A stretch of 64,000 bases of DNA from Hirschia maritima DSM 19733. GTDB taxonomy: Bacteria; Pseudomonadota; Alphaproteobacteria; Caulobacterales; Hyphomonadaceae. Under the pieces are notes generated by a model. It did no database searches, had not been told where the DNA came from, and saw only the letters and a program-made list of their open reading frames with translations. A program made the position numbers and the translations under genes. Shown here piece after piece: positions 15,931 through 25,913 of the stretch. The stretch is taken from the NCBI RefSeq assembly GCF_000378345.1, contig NZ_KB899544.1, forward strand, positions 682,001-746,000. Reading direction: 5' to 3'. Positions within the stretch are counted from its first letter, which is position 1; every line of letters begins with the position of its first letter.

Positions 15931-18243
15931 ATGCCTTCAATGACCCCCAGCTTAGAACGTGCGCTTGAAAAAGCGCTACACTTAGCTTCAGATCGAAAGC
16001 ATGAGTATGCGACGCTAGAGCACTTGCTGTTTGCGTTGACTGAAGATGAAGACGCTTCGGATGTCATGAATGCGTGTAAATTGGATATCGGCAAGCTTCG
16101 CAGTGATCTAAATGATTATATGGACGAGGAATTAAATTCCATCGTTGTAGATGATGGTGAGCATCCACACCCGACAGCTGCTTTTCAACGTGTTGTACAA
16201 CGTGCTGTGTTGCACGTTGAAAGTTCAGGCCGTGATGAAGTAACAGGTGCAAATGTGCTTGTGTCGATATTTGCTGAGCGAGAAAGCCACGCTGCTTATT
16301 TTCTGCAAGCGCAGGACATGACGCGATATGACGCTGTGAATTACATTTCTCACGGTGTTGCCAAAAAGCCGGGCATGTCGCGCACTCGCTCTGTAGAAGG
16401 TGCATCAGAAGATAAAGACGAAACTGTAAAATCAGGTGGTGAGGCTCTGCAAGCCTATTGTGTTGACCTGAATGAAAAAGCGCGTTCCGGAAAAACTGAT
16501 CCTCTTATTGGGCGTCAGCTAGAGGTAGATCGTTGTATTCAAGTATTGTGTCGTCGCCGCAAAAATAACCCACTGCTTGTTGGTGACCCCGGTGTCGGTA
16601 AAACGGCTATCGCTGAGGGCTTGGCCAAGCGTATTGTAGATGGTGAAGCGCCTAAAATTCTTGAAGAGAGCATTATTTATTCTCTCGACATGGGATCTTT
16701 GTTGGCAGGAACACGCTATCGTGGTGACTTTGAAGAGCGCTTGAAGCAAGTTGTAAAAGAGCTTGAAGAGCAGCCGCGTTCGGTTCTGTTTATTGATGAA
16801 ATTCACACTGTGATAGGTGCGGGCGCGACTTCTGGTGGAGCTATGGATGCTTCGAACCTTTTAAAACCAGCTCTTCAATCTGGTGAGTTGCGCTGCATGG
16901 GATCAACAACTTACAAAGAGTATCGTCAGCACATTGAGAAAGATCGTGCATTAGCGCGTCGATTCCAAAAAATCGATGTCGTTGAGCCAACAGTGCCAGA
17001 TTCCATTAAAATTCTTCAGGGATTAAAGCCTAAATTTGAAGAGTTTCATGGCCTGAAATACACAAATGATGCGATCAAGACTGCTGTTGAGCTTGCCGCG
17101 CGTCATATCACCGATCGAAAGCTTCCAGACAAAGCAATCGATGTGATTGATGAAGCGGGGGCGAGCCAGTGGTTATTGCCCGATTCCAAGCGCCGTAAGC
17201 AGATTGGTACGAAAGAGATTGAGCAAGTGATTGCAAAGATGGCACGAATTCCATCTAAGCAGGTCAATAAGTCTGACGAACAAGCTCTTAAATCTATATC
17301 TGCTGATCTCAAACGTGTTGTGTATGGACAAGACCCAGCGATTACGGCTGTGTCAGACGCTATAAAACTAGCGCGCGCCGGTTTGCGTGAAGCTAATAAA
17401 CCTATCGGATCTTATTTATTCTCAGGTCCAACAGGTGTTGGTAAGACAGAAGTTGCGCGTCAATTGGCATCCATTCTTGGTGTTGAAATGTTGCGTTTCG
17501 ACATGTCGGAATACATGGAACGTCACACGGTTTCTCGCCTGATTGGTGCACCTCCTGGATATGTTGGATATGATCAAGGTGGTCTTTTGACCGATGGCGT
17601 TGATCAACATCCTCATTGTGTCTTATTGCTCGATGAGATTGAAAAAGCACACCCGGAATTGTTCAATATCCTATTGCAGGTGATGGATAATGGTACGCTT
17701 ACAGACGCGAATGGTAAGAAGATTGATTTCCGCAATGTGATTTTGATCATGACAACTAATGCGGGTGCGGCGGATGCTGCTAAAGAAGCTATTGGTTTTG
17801 GGCGCGGAAAACGTGAAGGTGAAGATGAGGAGGCGATTAAAAAGCTCTTCACACCTGAATTCCGCAATCGTTTGGATGCAATTGTGCCATTTGCACCATT
17901 AGGTGAAGAAGTTATCTCGCGTGTCGTCGATAAATTCATTCTTCAACTGGAAGGCCAATTGTCAGACCGTAACGTTGATATCGTTCTTACAGCTAAAGCA
18001 CGTGCTTGGTTGGCGGAGCGTGGGTATGACAAAGACTATGGTGCACGTCCGCTATCTCGTGTGATCCAAGAGCATGTGAAAAAGCCAATGGCTGAAGAGT
18101 TGCTCTTTGGTAAGCTGAAAAAAGGTGGTGTGGTTACTATCGATGTTGATATCAAAGACACGAAAAAACTCGCCTTCATATATGATGACGATGGTAATTC
18201 TTCGTCCTCTAAGAAATCAGAAGAACCGGAATTGACTGATTAA
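15931..18243 (+). CDS. clpA: ClpA, ATPase subunit of the ClpAP protease
   Basis: 770 residues with the Clp N-terminal double repeat (residues 1-150), two AAA+ modules with Walker A motifs GDPGVGKT (about 215) and GPTGVGKT (about 498), and Walker B VLFIDEIH and VLLLDEIE. It unfolds substrates and threads them into ClpP. The IGL/F loop region (EAIGFGRGK) for ClpP docking is present. It follows clpS and ends at a terminator. Confidence 0.98.
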   Translation: MPSMTPSLERALEKALHLASDRKHEYATLEHLLFALTEDEDASDVMNACKLDIGKLRSDLNDYMDEELNSIVVDDGEHPHPTAAFQRVVQRAVLHVESSGRDEVTGANVLVSIFAERESHAAYFLQAQDMTRYDAVNYISHGVAKKPGMSRTRSVEGASEDKDETVKSGGEALQAYCVDLNEKARSGKTDPLIGRQLEVDRCIQVLCRRRKNNPLLVGDPGVGKTAIAEGLAKRIVDGEAPKILEESIIYSLDMGSLLAGTRYRGDFEERLKQVVKELEEQPRSVLFIDEIHTVIGAGATSGGAMDASNLLKPALQSGELRCMGSTTYKEYRQHIEKDRALARRFQKIDVVEPTVPDSIKILQGLKPKFEEFHGLKYTNDAIKTAVELAARHITDRKLPDKAIDVIDEAGASQWLLPDSKRRKQIGTKEIEQVIAKMARIPSKQVNKSDEQALKSISADLKRVVYGQDPAITAVSDAIKLARAGLREANKPIGSYLFSGPTGVGKTEVARQLASILGVEMLRFDMSEYMERHTVSRLIGAPPGYVGYDQGGLLTDGVDQHPHCVLLLDEIEKAHPELFNILLQVMDNGTLTDANGKKIDFRNVILIMTTNAGAADAAKEAIGFGRGKREGEDEEAIKKLFTPEFRNRLDAIVPFAPLGEEVISRVVDKFILQLEGQLSDRNVDIVLTAKARAWLAERGYDKDYGARPLSRVIQEHVKKPMAEELLFGKLKKGGVVTIDVDIKDTKKLAFIYDDDGNSSSSKKSEEPELTD

Positions 18244-18321
18244 CTCTTGTTGCAATTACCATGTGACAATTAAGGGTATTCCAGTTTTCTAGATTTTACG
18301 TTAGATAAACGCTAAGAAGTT

Positions 18322-18359
18322 TGGGCGGGAGCATTGTTGTTCTCGCCCAGATTGTTTTT
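18322..18359 (+). terminator. Terminator of clpS-clpA
   Basis: An 11-pair stem with two G-T pairs (18322-18332 with 18339-18349) and a 6-base loop is followed by GATTGTTTTTA. It is about 80 bases after the clpA stop and upstream of trhO. Confidence 0.65.
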
Positions 18360-18391
18360 ATGTCCCAAATTAAAGTATCGAACAGTATATA

Positions 18392-19387
18392 ATGAGCCAA
18401 ATTGTCGTTGCCGCCCTGTATCACTTTGCCAAGCTTCCTCACTATGAAGAGTTACAAAAGCCTTTGCTTGAGGTGTGTGAAAAGGCTGGCACAAAAGGGA
18501 CACTATTATTGGCCTCTGAAGGAATAAACGGAACCATTGCAGGACCGCGTGAGGGAATTGACACGGTTCTAGCGCATATCCGTTCTATTCCAGAACTTGC
18601 TAAGACAGATCATAAAGAAAGCCACGCGGAAGAAATGCCATTCCTTCGCATGAAAGTGCGTCTGAAAAAAGAAATCGTGACGATGGGGGTGCCTGGCACT
18701 GACCCTAATAATATTGTCGGGACATATGTTGATCCCAAAGACTGGAATGATCTTATCGAACGAGACGACGTCATTCTTATTGATACGCGCAATGACTACG
18801 AAGTTCAGATAGGAACTTTCAAAGGGGCCGTGAACCCAAAGACGGAGACTTTTCGCGAATTTCCTGAATGGTTTGAGAAATTCCAGCGTACGCACAATAA
18901 ACCAAAAGTCGCCATGTTCTGCACTGGTGGAATTCGGTGTGAAAAGTCGACCGCATTGGCAAAAGATATGGGCTTTGAAGAAGTCTTTCACCTAAAAGGT
19001 GGGATTTTAAAATACCTTGAAAATGTACCTGAAGAAGAAAGCACTTGGGAAGGTGATTGTTTCGTCTTTGACCAACGCGTATCCGTAAAGCATGGGCTTG
19101 AATTGGGAGACTATGACCAGTGTTTTGCATGTCGCCGGCCAATAACGGAAGAAGATAAGGCGCGACCTGAATACACAAAAGGTGTGTCCTGTCATCAGTG
19201 TTATGATGAGTATACACCTGCGAAGAAAGCTGCATTTGAAGAGCGTCAAAAACAAATCGAATTGGCAAAAAAACGTGGTAAATCTCACGTGGGGCAGAAT
19301 TTGAAGGAGGAACGCGAAGCAGCGCGCGCCGCCGCTGAAGAAGCCAGATTGCGTTCAATTGCGGGTAAGCAATCGCTTGAAGAATGA
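18392..19387 (+). CDS. trhO: tRNA uridine(34) hydroxylase, rhodanese-like (UPF0176)
   Basis: 331 residues with an N-terminal acylphosphatase-like domain, then a rhodanese domain with the catalytic loop [10 protein letters not shown] (about residues 177-186), and a C-terminal Cys-rich segment (CFACRRPI ... [13 protein letters not shown]) that fits a small zinc-binding domain. TrhO performs the oxygen-dependent hydroxylation of U34 in the wobble position of tRNAs. It lies alone after the clpA terminator. Confidence 0.93.
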   Translation: MSQIVVAALYHFAKLPHYEELQKPLLEVCEKAGTKGTLLLASEGINGTIAGPREGIDTVLAHIRSIPELAKTDHKESHAEEMPFLRMKVRLKKEIVTMGVPGTDPNNIVGTYVDPKDWNDLIERDDVILIDTRNDYEVQIGTFKGAVNPKTETFREFPEWFEKFQRTHNKPKVAMFCTGGIRCEKSTALAKDMGFEEVFHLKGGILKYLENVPEEESTWEGDCFVFDQRVSVKHGLELGDYDQCFACRRPITEEDKARPEYTKGVSCHQCYDEYTPAKKAAFEERQKQIELAKKRGKSHVGQNLKEEREAARAAAEEARLRSIAGKQSLEE

Positions 19388-19488
19388 CCAATTTGGAAAA
19401 TTTGAACGTTAATAGACTGTTAACACTATTGGCAGGTACGAATGTATGAAATAGGGTGGCGGAAAAATTCCCTGCAAGAGAGTTGACC

Positions 19489-20646
19489 ATGACCCGCCTA
19501 ATGCACACAAAATTACTTACCGCTTTGTCTTTCCTTGTAATTTCATGTTGTGCAAACGCGCAACAAGGCGATGAATTTGAAGTCAGAGGGACTGATGGTT
19601 TCTCACTAGCAGTGCAAGTTATTGGTCAATTTGAAGAGCCTTGGGCGATGACATTCTTGCCAGATGGCCGTCTCTTGGTCACCGAAAAAGAAGGTCGTAT
19701 CAAACTCGTTGCGCCTGAAGGGAATGTTCTGGGCGAAATCTCTGGTGTGCCTGCCAGTGAAGTTATCGGGCAAGGAGGGTTTGCAGATATTACACTGCAC
19801 CCTGATTTCGAAAACAATGGCCGTATCTACATGTCCTTCCTTGAGACAGAGGGTGAGTTATCAGGATCAGTTGTAGAATATGCTACCCTTGCGTTGAACG
19901 ACGCAGGTGGAGAAATTACTGATCGTAAACGTATCTGGACACAATTGCCGAAAATCGATGGTGGTCGTCATTACAGTCAACGTCTTTTATTTGATCAGGA
20001 AGGTTATCTTTTCATCACATCAGGTGACCGTGGCGAACAAAAACCAGCCCAAGATATGGATGGGAATTTGGGGAAAATCATTCGTCTGCATGATGATGGT
20101 CGTATACCCGCAGATAACCCATTTGTGGGTGAAGGTGGGGTGCAGGAACAATTTTGGTCAATCGGCCACCGCAACCCTCTGGGATTGACATTAGATGCCG
20201 AAGGGCAGATCTGGGAACACGAAATGGGGCCTCGTGGTGGTGATGAATTAAACCGCATTGTAAAGGGTGAGAACTATGGTTGGCCCATTGTTTCAGATGG
20301 ACGTAATTACTCTATGTTGGATATTCCTGACCATGATACGCGCCCTGATTTTAAAGCCCCAGCGATATCTTGGGTACCTTCAGTTTCACCATCAAGCATT
20401 GTGATTTATGATGGGGATTTGTTCAAAGGATGGAACGGAAACGCAGTTATTTCAACGCTAAGTGGAACGGCAATCGTGCGTGTATCTATGGATGGAGAAA
20501 TTGCAACTGAAGAAGCTCAATATTACACGCCTGAGCGTTTAAGAGAGATTGAGCAAGCTCCAGATGGAAGTCTTTACGTTTTGGAAGATGGCTATGAAGG
20601 GCGCTTATTACGCGTTACGCCAGCGCCGCCAAAGCAGGAAAAATAG
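19489..20646 (+). CDS. Periplasmic PQQ-type aldose sugar dehydrogenase (YliI/Asd-like)
   Basis: The ATG at 19489 gives a 385-residue precursor whose first 25 residues form a signal peptide ending ANA. The following six-bladed beta-propeller has the hallmarks of soluble glucose dehydrogenase-like proteins: PWAMTFLPDGRLLVTEKEG, GGFADITLHPDF, YSQRLLFDQEGYLFITSGDR and WSIGHRNPLGLTLD. Such enzymes oxidise aldoses in the periplasm with PQQ. Whether this strain makes PQQ is not visible here. Confidence 0.88.
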   Translation: MTRLMHTKLLTALSFLVISCCANAQQGDEFEVRGTDGFSLAVQVIGQFEEPWAMTFLPDGRLLVTEKEGRIKLVAPEGNVLGEISGVPASEVIGQGGFADITLHPDFENNGRIYMSFLETEGELSGSVVEYATLALNDAGGEITDRKRIWTQLPKIDGGRHYSQRLLFDQEGYLFITSGDRGEQKPAQDMDGNLGKIIRLHDDGRIPADNPFVGEGGVQEQFWSIGHRNPLGLTLDAEGQIWEHEMGPRGGDELNRIVKGENYGWPIVSDGRNYSMLDIPDHDTRPDFKAPAISWVPSVSPSSIVIYDGDLFKGWNGNAVISTLSGTAIVRVSMDGEIATEEAQYYTPERLREIEQAPDGSLYVLEDGYEGRLLRVTPAPPKQEK

Positions 20647-20647
20647 G

Positions 20648-20678
20648 CGAACGAGCAGATTTGGCATCCGCTCGTTCG
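20648..20678 (-). terminator. Hairpin between convergent genes
   Basis: CGAACGAGC (20648-20656) pairs perfectly with GCTCGTTCG (20670-20678). Read on the minus strand it is followed by CCTATTTTT, so it is best as terminator of the amidohydrolase gene, and may also act on the sugar dehydrogenase transcript. Confidence 0.5.
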
Positions 20679-20691
20679 GAAGTTGTGACTT

Positions 20692-21987
20692 TTAGGTTTC
20701 TGGTGATTTGTGCACCTTGCCGGATTTCATTACGAAATCGACGTCTAGCATTTCATCGATATTCTTGAGGGGATCGCCATCTACTGCGATGATGTCAGCA
20801 TATTTTCCTTTGCTCAGAGTGCCGATATCATCAAAGAGATTTAAGTTTTTGGCTGAATTTACGGTTGCGGCTTGCAATGCTTCAGCAGGTGAGAATCCAG
20901 CTTCAACCATATAGCCAAGTTCACGCGCATTCTCACCATGTCGAGACACTCCTGAATCGGTTCCAAATGCGACGTTTACACCGCCTTCTTTGGCGCGTTT
21001 AAGCATATCAAGCATAAGAGGCCCAACAATCTTAGCTTTTGCTTTTGTCGCGGGCGTCATCCAATCTTCTTTTGACCATTCCACGACAGTCATACCGGCC
21101 AAAACGGTTGGAACTAACGTAGCATCATTTTCTTTGAACAGCTTGATGGTCTCTTCATCTAGATATGTTCCGTGTTCGATAGAATTTACACCAGCGCGTA
21201 GGGCTGCCTCAACTCCGCCTTTACCGTGAGCGTGGGCTGTGACACGGCGGCCCATTGTGGCAGCAGTGTCCATTATCGCTTTTAACTCGTCATCGAAGAA
21301 TTGTTGTTCCAATCCAGCGGAAGTATTAGAGAGAACACCGCCTGTGGCAGTGATTTTAATTACATCTGCACCGCGTTTGACTTGCTCTCGTACCGCTCTA
21401 CGACAATCATCTGCACCATCACAAAGTGCACGTGTCTCAAAAAGGCGAGATACTTTGGGAGCTAATCCACCTACATCGCCATGTCCGCCTGTAGCTGAAA
21501 TGATCTGGCCTGCTGCAAGGATACGTGGGCCAGCTACTGTTCCAGCGTTGATAGCATCACGAAGAGAAAAAATAGCTTCATTTGTGCCACCTAGATCTTG
21601 GACTGTTGTAAATCCGGCATCCAGAGTGCGTTTAGACCTTTCTACACCTAAAAGGGCTTGGTCTACTTCGCTGTCATAAAGTCTACGGCTAGCGAAACCA
21701 GGGCCTCTTTCATCAAGCATATGAACGTGGCAGTCGATCAAGCCAGGCAATACGGTATGGTCTTTCAGGTCAATAACCTTCGTCCCTTTGGAAGCTTTGA
21801 TATAGCCCTTTTGCACTGCTGTGATTTTGTCGTCTTCTACTATAATTGAGTATTCCAGAAGAGGTTCTTTTGCAGGTTCCACTAATAGAGTGCCTGCGTG
21901 AATAATCACTTTTTCAGCGAATGCTGAAGGGGCGGTAATAGTGGCTAATGCGGTTGCGCAGCACAACGACTTCAGTTTGTTGCCCAT
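20692..21987 (-). CDS. Exported amidohydrolase (imidazolonepropionase/prolidase-like)
   Basis: Starting at the ATG at 21987 after GAGGAAAC, 431 residues with a signal peptide (cleaved after APSAFA). Metal-site motifs of the amidohydrolase superfamily are in order: HVHM in GLIDCHVHML, a lysine region (VIKITATGG), HAHG, IEHGT, and FGTDSGV. Members of this group hydrolyse dipeptides, beta-lactams or cyclic amides; many are exported in Hyphomonadaceae and related bacteria. Transcribed alone. Substrate unknown. Confidence 0.9.
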   Translation of the reverse strand: MGNKLKSLCCATALATITAPSAFAEKVIIHAGTLLVEPAKEPLLEYSIIVEDDKITAVQKGYIKASKGTKVIDLKDHTVLPGLIDCHVHMLDERGPGFASRRLYDSEVDQALLGVERSKRTLDAGFTTVQDLGGTNEAIFSLRDAINAGTVAGPRILAAGQIISATGGHGDVGGLAPKVSRLFETRALCDGADDCRRAVREQVKRGADVIKITATGGVLSNTSAGLEQQFFDDELKAIMDTAATMGRRVTAHAHGKGGVEAALRAGVNSIEHGTYLDEETIKLFKENDATLVPTVLAGMTVVEWSKEDWMTPATKAKAKIVGPLMLDMLKRAKEGGVNVAFGTDSGVSRHGENARELGYMVEAGFSPAEALQAATVNSAKNLNLFDDIGTLSKGKYADIIAVDGDPLKNIDEMLDVDFVMKSGKVHKSPET

Positions 21988-22221
21988 CAAAGTTTCCTCG
22001 ATTATCTATTGGATCGATTATTGTTGTATGATTTTTATATATTGTAGTAATTTAATATATTTGCGGCTGAAATTTAAAGCAAGCCTTGCTTTGTTTCTTG
22101 TCTTTTGGGGGAATAATATTTCAAAAGTGTGGGTGCGTTTAAAGGGATCTGTAAGCCTTGTTCGGTGTGGAGGTATCAGATATTCAAAATATAAGATTAT
22201 CACTTAGTTGGGGCGACCAAA

Positions 22222-22749
22222 ATGACAGACAAATTGCGTATCGCTATAGATATGGACGAAGTCATAGTGGATGCGTATGCGGCTCAACTTCATTGGTTGA
22301 AATCAAATTTTGGGAATATTGAAGAACCAAAAGTTGGTCAAAAATTTAGAGATGTATTGCCAGCCAAGAACCAAGATGCTCTTCAAGAAGAGTTAAATCA
22401 TGGAGCAATTTTCGGAAGAATGGAGCCCATGAAAAATGCCGTTGAAGTGCTGAAACAATTATACATCAAGTATGATGCATTCATATGTACAGCGGCCATG
22501 GAATACCCAAATTCTATGCCATACAAGTTTAGATGGATTCAGGAGCATTTGCCATTTTGGGATCCTTTGAATGTCGTATTTTGCGGTCAAAAATACATTA
22601 TGCAAACAGACTATCTTATTGATGACAGTCCCCGTCATTTTGAACATTTTGGTGGTAAAGGTCTTGTGTTTTCAGCGCTCCATAATTTGGATGAAGATAG
22701 ATATGAACGAGTAGAAAATTGGGGTGCAGTTGCTGAAAAATTGTTGTAA
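22222..22749 (+). CDS. 5'(3')-deoxyribonucleotidase-like HAD protein
   Basis: 175 residues with HAD motif I IDMDEVIVD (DxDEV, residues 8-16), motif II in FICTAAMEYP, and motif IV YLIDDSPRHF. This is the NT5C family, which dephosphorylates deoxynucleoside monophosphates; the D-M-D-E-V motif is its signature. It lies nine bases ahead of the GST gene and is probably co-transcribed with it. Confidence 0.85.
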   Translation: MTDKLRIAIDMDEVIVDAYAAQLHWLKSNFGNIEEPKVGQKFRDVLPAKNQDALQEELNHGAIFGRMEPMKNAVEVLKQLYIKYDAFICTAAMEYPNSMPYKFRWIQEHLPFWDPLNVVFCGQKYIMQTDYLIDDSPRHFEHFGGKGLVFSALHNLDEDRYERVENWGAVAEKLL

Positions 22750-22758
22750 CAATTGGAT

Positions 22759-23418
22759 ATGACTACAAATTCCTTACCCGTATTATATACTTTCCGTCGT
22801 TGCCCCTATGCAATGAGGGGACGAATGGCGCTTTCGATTTCTGGCGTTCAATTCGAATGGCGAGAAATATTACTTCGCGATAAGCCTGATCAAATGTTGG
22901 AAGCGAGTGCAAAGGGAACAGTACCGACATTCGTGTTTCCGGATGGAAAGGTGATTGACGAAAGTTTGGATCTGATGTTGTGGGCATTGAGCCAAAATGA
23001 TCCCGAAGAATGGTTGCCAATCAATGCAATGGATCGGGCGGTCACCTATGAAATGATTGAGCGGAATGATGGTCCATTCAAAGGGCATTTAGATCGATAC
23101 AAATATGCCACGCGTTATGAAAATGTAGATGAGATCGAGCATCGCACGGCGGGGTTCGACACTATTTTGGATTTGGAAAACCGGCTTTCAAATCAGCCAT
23201 ATCTGTCGGGAGAGAAAATGGGGTTGGTAGATTATGCTATCTTCCCATTTATTCGTCAGTTTAGAGTGGCGGACCGCAATTGGTTCGACGAGCAGAATAT
23301 CCCGCACGTCCATAAATGGCTGAATGCAGCGATGACATCAGAGATTTTTGAAAAGATAATGGTTAAGCGCCATCCGTGGAAGGAAGGCGATCAACCAATT
23401 TTGTATCCTGAAATCTAG
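22759..23418 (+). CDS. Glutathione S-transferase
   Basis: About 219 residues. The thioredoxin-like domain starts LPVLYTFRRCPYAMRGRMAL, with a CPYAMR motif like that of stringent-starvation/omega-type GSTs, and continues to GTVPTFVFPDGKVIDES, the glutathione-binding cis-Pro and acidic motif. The C-terminal helical domain contains GLVDYAIFPF. A TTG six bases earlier is an alternative start. Convergent with the HIT gene (stops one base apart). Confidence 0.88.
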   Translation: MTTNSLPVLYTFRRCPYAMRGRMALSISGVQFEWREILLRDKPDQMLEASAKGTVPTFVFPDGKVIDESLDLMLWALSQNDPEEWLPINAMDRAVTYEMIERNDGPFKGHLDRYKYATRYENVDEIEHRTAGFDTILDLENRLSNQPYLSGEKMGLVDYAIFPFIRQFRVADRNWFDEQNIPHVHKWLNAAMTSEIFEKIMVKRHPWKEGDQPILYPEI

Positions 23419-23419
23419 T

Positions 23420-23854
23420 CTACAGTTCGGCTTGGATTTCTGCTGCAATTGCTTGTAATTCTTCCATGTCCGCCATTTGTCCGTTTGCGTGATCACCCAG
23501 TTGTTTATCTGTCCAGCGAGGAATAATGTGGAAGTGGAGGTGAAAGACAGTTTGTCCCGCTGCTTCACCGTTAAATTGGGTAATAACAATGCCATCTGGC
23601 CCTAGAGCGCGCTCCACAGCTAGAGCAACTTTCTGCACGCTTTCCATATAGTGGCTTATTTGCTTAGTTGGCATTTCCAGAAAGTTACGTGCCTCGACGC
23701 CTTTGGGGATGACAAGTGTGTGCCCATGAGATTGTGGAAAAACATCCATAAAGGCGAGTGTGGCTGCGTCCTCATAAACCTTCACACAAGGGATTTCGCC
23801 ACGTAGAATTTTTGCGAAAATGTTTTCACTATCGTAGTTTCCGTGAAGGCTCAT
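23420..23854 (-). CDS. HIT-family (histidine triad) hydrolase
   Basis: 144 residues with an early FAKILRGEIPC motif, DVFPQSHGHTLVIPK, and the catalytic histidine triad FHLHFHIIPRW (HxHxH) at about residue 105. This is the HinT/HIT branch acting on nucleotide phosphoramidates or dinucleotides. AGAGGAAA precedes the ATG. It is 12 bases downstream of the FemAB-like gene and likely shares its transcript. Confidence 0.92.
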   Translation of the reverse strand: MSLHGNYDSENIFAKILRGEIPCVKVYEDAATLAFMDVFPQSHGHTLVIPKGVEARNFLEMPTKQISHYMESVQKVALAVERALGPDGIVITQFNGEAAGQTVFHLHFHIIPRWTDKQLGDHANGQMADMEELQAIAAEIQAEL

Positions 23855-23865
23855 GGTGGTTTCCT

Positions 23866-25041
23866 CTAATCATTGCCTTTTCGGAAAGGCGTTCTTTGAC
23901 CAAGATATTCAATGTCAGCTTCAACTTGTTCGCGTTCATGCGTCAAGTATTGAGCAATGGCATCTGAGAAGCTTTCATTGGTAATGAAGTGGGCAGAATA
24001 AGTTGGATTGGGCGCATAACCACGCGCTAGTTTGTGGCCACCTTGGGCACCGGCTTCGACGCGCTTGAGGCCGTTGGCAATTGCGTAGTCTATTGCTTGG
24101 TAATAGCAGGTTTCAAAGTGAAGACATGGCCGTTGTTCATTGCATCCCCAATAGCGACCATAAAGAGTGTCTGAACCAATCATATTTAGTGCGCCGGCTA
24201 TTGCGCGATCATCACGCTGATCGTGTGCAAATACCAACAAAACTTTGTCGCTCATACGTTGGCCAAGGAGCTCAAAAAAGTTCCTATTGAGATAGGGAGA
24301 GCCCCATTTTCTTGCACCTGTATCGAGGTAGAAGTTATAGAATAAATCCCAATGTTCTGATGTAATTTCATCGCCCATAAGGTGTTCGTATCGAATCCCA
24401 TCTTGGGCTTGAGCGCGTTCTTTGCGAAGGTTCTTACGTTTGCGGGAAGTTAAAACGTCCAGAAAATCATTGAAACTGGAATAGTTGTCGTTTTCCCAAT
24501 GGAATTGTTGGTCAGTGCGTTGTAGAAATCCATGACCACCCAAGCTCTCGTAATCCAACGCATCTACAAAGTTGATGTGCAGTGAAGAAAGGTTGTTATC
24601 CGAGGTCATCTTTACCGCGGTCTGCACTATTGCATCCTCGATTAAAGATGAATTGTCGGTTTGAGTTAAAAGACGGCGGCCCGTGACTGGAGTAAATGGC
24701 ACTCCAATTAAAAGTTTGGGATAATAGCGTCCACCAGCGCGTTCATATGCATCCGCCCAGGAATGATCAAAAACAAACTCACCTTGTGAATGTGATTTGA
24801 GATACATGGGGCAAGCGCCCACTAATTGTTCGCCTTCATCCCTTACGAGAATGTGATGGGGAGCCCAACCCGTTTCAGGAGTCGCGCATCCAGCTTGCTC
24901 TAGCGCTTGAAGGAAATCCCAATCTAGAAATGGATCATAAACCTCGTTTTCAAGATTGGCGATTTTGTTCCAAGATTCTCGATTAACTTCAGATAAGTCG
25001 TTTGAAATTGAAATAGAAAGCGCGAATTCATCATTACTCAT
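23866..25041 (-). CDS. FemAB/PF04339-like GNAT acyltransferase
   Basis: From the ATG at 25041, 391 residues of the FemAB-like family: early WNKIANLENEVYDPFLDWDFLQAL, a large middle part with RKRKNLRKER, and GALNMIGSDTLYGRYWGC with ACC-like CYYQAIDYAI and EAGAQGGHKLARGY. Proteins of this family are found widely in alphaproteobacteria, are annotated as peptidoglycan-biosynthesis-like or GNAT, and have little functional work. Upstream neighbour is RidA, downstream is HIT; all three run on the minus strand. Confidence 0.8.
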   Translation of the reverse strand: MSNDEFALSISISNDLSEVNRESWNKIANLENEVYDPFLDWDFLQALEQAGCATPETGWAPHHILVRDEGEQLVGACPMYLKSHSQGEFVFDHSWADAYERAGGRYYPKLLIGVPFTPVTGRRLLTQTDNSSLIEDAIVQTAVKMTSDNNLSSLHINFVDALDYESLGGHGFLQRTDQQFHWENDNYSSFNDFLDVLTSRKRKNLRKERAQAQDGIRYEHLMGDEITSEHWDLFYNFYLDTGARKWGSPYLNRNFFELLGQRMSDKVLLVFAHDQRDDRAIAGALNMIGSDTLYGRYWGCNEQRPCLHFETCYYQAIDYAIANGLKRVEAGAQGGHKLARGYAPNPTYSAHFITNESFSDAIAQYLTHEREQVEADIEYLGQRTPFRKGND

Positions 25042-25087
25042 GCATGTGTATGTGGAGATGAACCCACGCCTTTTCAATTTGTATTTT

Positions 25088-25552
25088 CTAGAATTTTTCG
25101 AATTCTACAATGGCATCTATTTCAACTGCAACGCCTAAAGGAAGGACTGGGCAGGCCACTGCAGATCGAGCATGACGACCACGATCTCCAAAGGCTTCTA
25201 CCATTAAGTCTGAACAACCATTGATGACTTGAGGGATATCCGTGAAATCTGAACTAGCGTTCACGAACCCGCCTAGTTTCACTATTCGTTCAACATTGCT
25301 CAACGAATGAAGGGCGGCTTTCATTTGGGTTATAAGGTTTATCCCGCAGAGGCGAGCTGCAGCCTGACCGGCTGTAAGATCCATATCTTCGCCAAGTCGG
25401 CCTTTCACAAGTCCATCGGAATTCATAGATATCTGTCCAGAAATATAGAGAAGATTTCCAGACATAACGTATGGGACGTAGTTGGCGACGGCAGCGTTTG
25501 GTTCGCCGAGCGTTATCCCAAGTTTTTCAAGGCGAGCTTCAGGCGTAGGCAT
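25088..25552 (-). CDS. RidA/YjgF-family protein
   Basis: From the ATG at 25552, 154 residues. The pattern matches the slightly longer RidA subfamily: MPTPEARLEKLGITL at the start, YISGQISMNSDG, GQAAARLCGINLITQMKAAL, and the C-terminal ARSAVACPVLPLGVAVEIDA with the conserved arginine. RidA enzymes hydrolyse reactive 2-aminoacrylate and similar enamines/imines made by PLP enzymes. It is divergent from divK. Confidence 0.88.
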   Translation of the reverse strand: MPTPEARLEKLGITLGEPNAAVANYVPYVMSGNLLYISGQISMNSDGLVKGRLGEDMDLTAGQAAARLCGINLITQMKAALHSLSNVERIVKLGGFVNASSDFTDIPQVINGCSDLMVEAFGDRGRHARSAVACPVLPLGVAVEIDAIVEFEKF

Positions 25553-25913
25553 ATTTTTCTCCAAACTAGATGTTTCATCACTTAGAACACGCATGCCAGA
25601 ATGCGGATTTTTTGCAAGATCGACGCTGGAAATAGTCTAGGTTAATGTCTCGTTAGGCTAGGTATCAATACAGTACAGGGCAAAGAACTTGAAGAATCAG
25701 ACATTCAAATTGACAGGTTAAATGTGGTCTAAAACTTAATGTGTATCTGAACGTTTGTTAATCGTCTGAATAAATTGGAGTTTTAGGCGGTATTTTCTTT
25801 GAAAAAAGTTTGATTTATTTTTGTTTGTAAAAGGGTGTTTAACTCTCTTGCATCAATATGCCGACTGAGAGTGGGGATTCGCATAGGTGAATTCACGAGG
25901 AGTAGCGACTGAT
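25553..25913. promoter_or_regulatory. divK upstream region with two near-CtrA boxes
   Basis: This 361-base gap holds no gene that I can see. It contains TTAA-N7-TTAG (25642-25656) and TTAA-N7-CTAA (25718-25732), each a seven-of-eight match to the CtrA consensus TTAA-N7-TTAA. In Caulobacter CtrA acts in the same circuit as DivK. Whether these are bound is untested. Confidence 0.4.

Noticed and set aside
18819-19508. A 229-codon open frame on the minus strand across trhO
   Set aside because: It is antisense to the conserved rhodanese and Cys-rich parts of trhO; composition is that of a shadow frame.
21239-21679. A 146-codon open frame on the plus strand inside the amidohydrolase gene
   Set aside because: It is exactly antisense to conserved amidohydrolase motifs, and its translation has no recognisable domain or ribosome binding site.
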